NCBI RefSeq assembly: GCF_016859285.1
Contig: NC_053406.1
Coordinates: forward strand, 13,885,501 to 13,949,500
Length of the DNA stretch: 64,000 nt
Source of the DNA: Xiphias gladius
Taxonomy: Eukaryota; Chordata; Actinopteri; Istiophoriformes; Xiphiidae
Direction: 5' to 3'
This document shows, piece by piece, positions 59,601 to 64,000 of this stretch. The notes under the pieces were generated by a model. That model ran no database searches, was not told where the DNA came from, and was given only the letters and a program-made list of their open reading frames with translations. A program made the position numbers and the translations under genes. Numbering within the stretch: the stretch's first letter is position 1; each line of letters opens with the position of its first letter.

Positions 59601-61154
59601 TGGTGATATATCTTGGTCATCCTTTTACACAACGTAACAGAGTACAGTATGTACACTGACTTTTATTGTTTTTGGACTGTGCTGTAAATCGTGCACTCAG
59701 GGTAAATACATTTGTATGGAAATTTAACTAAAGTTCAACTGACATCCACACAGGACCCCTGTGCCCTGCTTGTCTATTGTGTAACTATTAACAGAGCAGT
59801 GTATGATGCCTCGAGGATATTACTCTGTGCCCAAATTCACTGTAACACTATTAGTCATATACTTACCAGCAAAAATTTACCCCAAATGTCAGGTCAGTAA
59901 TAAGAAACCTTATTTGTATATACATACTGGATATGGTTGACAAGAGCAGAACTGATGTACTGGTGCAGGAGTCTATTTTTACATCTTAGGAATTCAATTT
60001 TACAGATCAAGAGCATGGACTTAATATAATCAATTATAAAGTTGTTTTTTTTAACCTTTATCGAACAGTTAGTAAGTGTATCTCTAGCACTGGGTGCTGC
60101 TTTTCTTACCCACATATAGGGCAGCGTTCTCCTCAGAAGCAAAATCATCTATATAAGAGATCCCAAGAGGCTGAACTGGCGTCTCTCCGATCCCCCGCAG
60201 GACATTTCCCAGGAGCACATAGATCCACATCGACAGGTTGGACTCGCCCTCACAACCTGGAGCAAAGGACGAGTGTAGTCGGACATCTTTACTTGTCTGC
60301 ACTAGTGTGTATAGGTGTAAACGCTCACCTTTGGCTGGCACTTCAGGCAGTTTACCATCTTGGGTCAGGTCAGCTGGTGAGCCCACCGGACAGGGAGAGG
60401 GGTTAAGTGATGAGTTCCCTACCCACCGCACTGATGTTTCAAATTTATAGCTGTACACAAAACACAAATGGAACTGTTAAAAAAAACAGGGGAAGGGAGA
60501 TTAAAGAATCATTTTTGCTTGGTTATAGGATACAATCTGTGTCAATTTTAAAGGGAGTAGATTTCATGAGTAACATCGAACAACAAAAAAGCTCCTGTTG
60601 AGAAAAGTGAAATCTCTAGAAGCATCTACAGTCAAGACTAACTGGAACAGCAATATGTTTGAACTGGTATAGGTTAACAGTTACAGTACAGTGGATATGA
60701 TTTGGTACATTATTGTTTGGCACAGCTTGTAAATGAAAGATGAGAGGATTTTTTAATTAAAATTTTACTGGACTGTCTAATCTTTGGTTCAGTCAAAGGA
60801 CATACAAAAATATACATCACATTTTGTGCCGGGTAGCTCCTGTGTAGCTGTTGTTGATGTGTTGGAAACTCAAGCATTACTTGTATTGAATCATAATGCA
60901 TTCAAATGTTGTTGTTTTTTTGTTTTGTTTTTTAAAATGCACCTAAAATAAATTAGTGACTGAGATAGAGTCTACAGTTGAAGTCAAACAAGAACCGGGC
61001 CCGTTGGCTCCTTTTACTCACTGTCCAATGATGAAGTGAGGCAGAGCGATGATGAAGGTGCCAATGGACATCAGTACACAACCCACTGCAATGATCTTTG
61101 GCCGATGGAGCTTGGCCCCAAAGTAACTGACGAAAGCTATCACCAACAGGTTAC
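48102..61154 (-). CDS. slco1c1: SLCO1-family transporter, probably SLCO1C1/OATP1C1 (5'-incomplete)
   Basis: OATP1C1 carries thyroxine and organic anions, notably at the blood-brain barrier. Twelve minus-strand exons join in frame, in transcript order: 61154-61022, 60450-60329, 60256-60110, 58520-58422, 56873-56625, 56184-56020, 55175-54980, 53441-53276, 52158-51986, 50090-50026, 49742-49628, 48339-48102 (TGA 48104-48102). They give 621 aa; human has 712, and the first about 91 residues lie beyond the window. The family signature is visible as [17 protein letters not shown] then [16 protein letters not shown]. Further landmarks are [24 protein letters not shown], and the Cys-rich Kazal-like loop [20 protein letters not shown]. 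The C-terminus ETRL fits a class I PDZ ligand, as in the mammalian protein (ETQL). A teleost SLCO1 paralogue (slco1d/e/f type) is the main alternative. Confidence 0.85.
50091..51985 (-). other. slco1c1 intron (1.9 kb)
   Basis: AT-rich, with only the short TG tract at 50649-50674. I recognise no exon or transposon in it. Confidence 0.75.
50649..50674. repeat. (TG)n microsatellite, short
   Basis: About 13 TG units in the slco1c1 intron 50091-51985. Confidence 0.93.
52391..52414. repeat. 24-bp repeat, copy 1 (intron of slco1c1)
   Basis: 'gatgcctcgaggatattactctgt' (written as gatgcctcgaggatattact plus ctgt) is identical to 59805-59828 in another slco1c1 intron, same orientation. The flanks are only weakly alike. 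Confidence 0.9.
53442..54979 (-). other. slco1c1 intron (1.5 kb) holding a MITE
   Basis: The intron carries the 462-bp element at 54168-54629. A 134-codon plus-strand frame (53977-54381) straddles the element's left border and so is not a gene. Confidence 0.8.
54168..54629. mobile_element. MITE with about 74-bp terminal inverted repeats
   Basis: The left end, 54168-54241, starts 'tttaaaggggctatatgtaa'. The reverse complement of 54556-54629 starts 'tttaaaggtgctatatgtaa'. The two match over about 74 bases with about five differences, continuing through 'gctattgctacgtagccaac'. There is no transposase, so the element is non-autonomous. TTAA occurs at both junctions (within TTTAAA), compatible with a TTAA target as used by piggyBac-type elements, but because it may belong to the TIR itself the superfamily is not proven. 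High arm identity suggests a fairly recent insertion. Confidence 0.85.
56874..58421 (-). other. slco1c1 intron (1.5 kb)
   Basis: Contains a T22-like homopolymer at about 57211-57232. No exon or inverted repeat was recognised. Confidence 0.75.
58521..60109 (-). other. slco1c1 intron (1.6 kb)
   Basis: Contains the second copy of a 24-bp repeat (59805-59828). A 97-codon plus-strand frame at 59285-59578 has no recognisable sequence and is not called. Confidence 0.75.
59805..59828. repeat. 24-bp repeat, copy 2 (intron of slco1c1)
   Basis: Exact match, same orientation, to 52391-52414, about 7.4 kb away. It contains a CTCGAG core. Confidence 0.9.
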
Positions 61155-64000
61155 CTGAAAGGATGGAGGCAGAGCCAGAAATATCAGGCATTTAGAGTGC
61201 TACTGTACATCCCCTCCACCTGAGGAAAGAGCAGAAGTCGAAGCAAATAATTACTACTAATTACCTTTTACAATTATGTCATTAGATTACACTTGGATGT
61301 CATTATTAAGTGAAATGATGGAGTTCTTGCTTCAAAATTCAATATGACAAAATGAAAAAATAATGTGGACATTTATATAAAACTACAAAATGCAATGGAA
61401 AAGCCAAAAAAAGTCTAAAAAGCAATCATCCAAAAGTTATTTCCTCCATACACATTAGCCAGTATGATATCTACTATATTCTATAGACACCCATCATTAT
61501 AACAGTATACCCAGCTATTTTGATGTAACCATGTAGGTTCACGTCTGCGTTAAATTTTCACATGAAATATCAGATGAAAACTGAGAGCTATAGACTGCTG
61601 TGTACGTCCATAGTTTGAAGGGCAGATGAGGTTGCATTCTCACACGTGATGCATTATCTTCATGCTCCAAAAGATTTCTATTATCTACAGCATGTAGCAG
61701 CAGATGCGTAAGATGGCATGAATATTAACCAGTGCTGGGTAGGAACACGGCCAATCCTCTACTGTCACCTTTCAGTGCATTTTGTCTATGATCAGTGACA
61801 TGGAAACACCGCGGTAAACACGGTGGAAAAGTGGCCTAGAAAGATAAGCTTACGCCATGTTGCCTGACCTTTTTCGTTTGTAAAGGTTCGTATGATGGGA
61901 TGACGTCAAAGCCTCCAACAGTCCTTCAGTTGTTGTCACATATACTTGTGTGCTTGTGTGTGTGAGAGAGAGAGCTAGACAAGCATCGAGAAATATCAAG
62001 TAATTATGAATAAATGTACATGCGTAACCTTTTTGTGTAGTCATAGGAAATTCTTAAAGTGCTTAAATTATCCCTAGTATCCTGGTATCATGGTAATTCC
62101 AGTGACTACTGTTCAAGAGCAGTAAGTACAGCGAGTGTGTGTACTTTCCCAGAGTGACATACGAGATCTTTGTTTACTTTAAAACTTATTTCACTGTTTT
62201 TACTGTTTTAACTGTTTTATCACATATCAGTTGGCAAAGTTTTCAGATCAAGAACTGTACATAACTCCTGGAAATTATTAAGAATGAGTCATGCATCATA
62301 CAGTATGTACAAGTCTGCATATATATCAGCTGGGTCAAATCAGCTGGGCTCATCTAGCTAATGTGATCTCTGTAAAGATCATCATCCATCATTGTGACTC
62401 TCTCCTCCCCATTCTCATCTTCATTATTCTTTGTTTCTGTCCTCTCCCACTTCTCTTCTCTCCCTGGGTCTTCCCTCTGCTCTGTTCTCCTCTCTTGCTT
62501 CTTGCACTTTCCTTTCCTTTTTTCTTTCCTCTTCACACTGCCCTGCTCTGCCTCTATGTTGCCCTGGCAACAGTCTTATAGAAAAAGCTTGTTGCCTAGG
62601 CCACACGAGAGAAGCAGCTTTCACGGGAGACAGAGAGAAGGAGAGATGGAGGGAGGGAGATCTGGGGTATTCAGCTCTGACTGCGCTGGGGGTGCCTTTT
62701 TCCTCTGGCAGATACACCCCCCAACCTCCATCAGAGGATCAGCAGGTCGCACGATATTACGGAAGAAAAATGTTAATTATTCTTACTACTATTGTGTCAA
62801 CCTGGGCCCAGACTGCCTGTCTGACAGTAAAAGAACAGAAGAACCTCTGTAGAATGACTTATAGTGGATCACGACTTTTATCTAGTATGAATCACGTCTT
62901 TTTCAGTCTCATCTCACTCTGCAAGCTATGTATGATTTATAACCTACAAGAGACACTTCCGCTCAATGGAGTAGCCTTACATAAGTGACCTAGAAACGGG
63001 TCAGGGGACAATCTGGGAACATACTTTGCTGAATGTGTTCCCAGATTTCGCTGAACATCAATAATTCCTTATTGTTAAGAGGAACCACAGGTTATATAGT
63101 ATTGAGAGTTATAGAGTATTTCCATTACTTGTGATATGTATATAGCAGTACTTCAAGCCAGACCTAATAACTAGCTGCACATTTTTCACAAATCAAATCT
63201 GTGGTTTGGTAAAATAATTGAAGTACAACTTTTGTTCTATGAAATATCAGACTACTAGTGCTGTGAATAAGATATTTCAACTTGCCATAGCTAACAGTAC
63301 AACCCACAGGATAAGTGGTACCTGAATACCTGAAATTAGTTTTAAACATAGAAAAGAAAAATCATTGATTTAGATATTTAATTTTAAAAAAGTGCATTGT
63401 GCTATCCTTGATGCCTCATCATCAAGTTAAACAGCCCTTACACGCTTCTTCACAAAACCAGTTCAAAGATCATTTCCATGATTGTGTTCCCTGTGGCACT
63501 GTCTACATCCAATGTACAGTATCCTGTTATATACTTAGAGTACTCCACTGATTTAGCATTGCACTCCTTTAACATTCTCAGACTCACAACGGACAGTTTT
63601 TTAAAAAAAAGATCAAAATTAATGCAGCAGAACCAGAGATAGCATCTCTTTTATTCCACTCATTCTTCCTTGTCAAAACCTGGTGCCTACATTACCCACG
63701 ATTCAGGTAGAGTATCAACAGTTGGGTCGGAGCTTCTGTTTTGTTATGCTAGTAGCGTCTTCAATCCCCTAGCATTGAGTAGAGATGAAGAGCAGGCTAT
63801 AGAGGTTACCGACGCTACCTCAAACTACGTCACTTGAGGCAATTCATCAGATTTCTCGCAGCTCCCTCTGGTGCCACAAAAGACTATTATACAACATTTT
63901 TTCCACACACACAGTATTACAGCCCAAGACCTGGAGACATAGTTTGATGTGTATACAGCACATTTCCCCTTTAAAGATTCATATTTTGATGTTTACATTG
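61155..64000 (-). other. slco1c1 upstream intron, no exon found
   Basis: The next upstream exon should end with an EIG-type sequence just before the Gly-Asn junction at 61154, with the first membrane segment. I did not find it here, so it lies beyond the window. The stretch has a pyrimidine-rich block (about 62390-62580) and a likely dispersed repeat near the right edge. Long frames at 62394-62988 reflect pyrimidine bias, not a gene. Confidence 0.7.
63640..63980. repeat. Probable dispersed fish repeat at window edge
   Basis: The run 'gacgctacctcaaactacgtcacttgaggcaatt...gcagctccctctggtgcc...gtttgatgtgtatacagcacatttcccctttaaag' resembles a multi-copy teleost repeat that ends in 'cccctttaaa'. 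No terminal inverted repeat was confirmed. Borders are approximate. Confidence 0.35.

Noticed and set aside
62354..62988. Long frames on both strands (152-185 codons)
   Set aside because: A strong pyrimidine/purine strand bias suppresses stops; no protein similarity recognised and frames overlap on both strands.

Overview
The window looks like the nuclear genome of a ray-finned fish, most likely a percomorph teleost. All five genes are vertebrate genes with GT-AG introns, long (CA)n/(TG)n tracts are frequent, and several dispersed repeats of kinds familiar from perciform genomes are present. Nothing points to bacterial, viral or plasmid DNA. An assembly gap of exactly 500 N lies at 6001-6500.

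Layout: (1) 1-6962 is probably vps53 intron (repeats and the gap; no exon found). (2) 6963-31382 (+) holds 20 coding exons of vps53, 775 codons plus stop; the first roughly 56 residues are missing. (3) 33331-34752 (+) is a complete three-exon rflnb (refilin B, FAM101B), 203 aa. (4) 37771-40084 (+) is a complete six-exon dus4l, 315 aa. (5) 41864-43976 (+) is a complete seven-exon bcap29, 238 aa, with a probable upstream non-coding exon. (6) 48102-61154 (-) holds 12 coding exons of an SLCO1-family transporter, best matched to slco1c1 (OATP1C1), 621 codons plus stop; its N-terminal exons lie beyond base 64000. Exon joins were checked by hand: every join keeps frame and one intron uses a GC donor.

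The genes are independent housekeeping or tissue genes, not one pathway. VPS53 is a GARP/EARP tethering subunit, refilin B a filamin-binding actin regulator, DUS4L a tRNA dihydrouridine synthase, BCAP29 an ER membrane chaperone, and SLCO1C1 a thyroid hormone and organic anion transporter. As I recall the human map, vps53-rflnb corresponds to 17p13.3, dus4l-bcap29 to 7q22 and SLCO1C1 to 12p12, so the window joins three blocks that are separate in human.

Non-coding content is mostly transposon-derived: three copies or half-copies of one foldback family, a 0.9 kb element with a perfect 18-bp hairpin, a young-looking 462-bp MITE with TIRs of about 74 bp, a decayed element with a coding relic between the convergent bcap29 and slco1c1, and an LTR-like stretch. 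I found no RNA gene, CRISPR array or evidence for a new biological system. The most useful leads are the repeat elements, the GC-AG intron, the synteny junctions and a 24-bp repeat shared by two slco1c1 introns.
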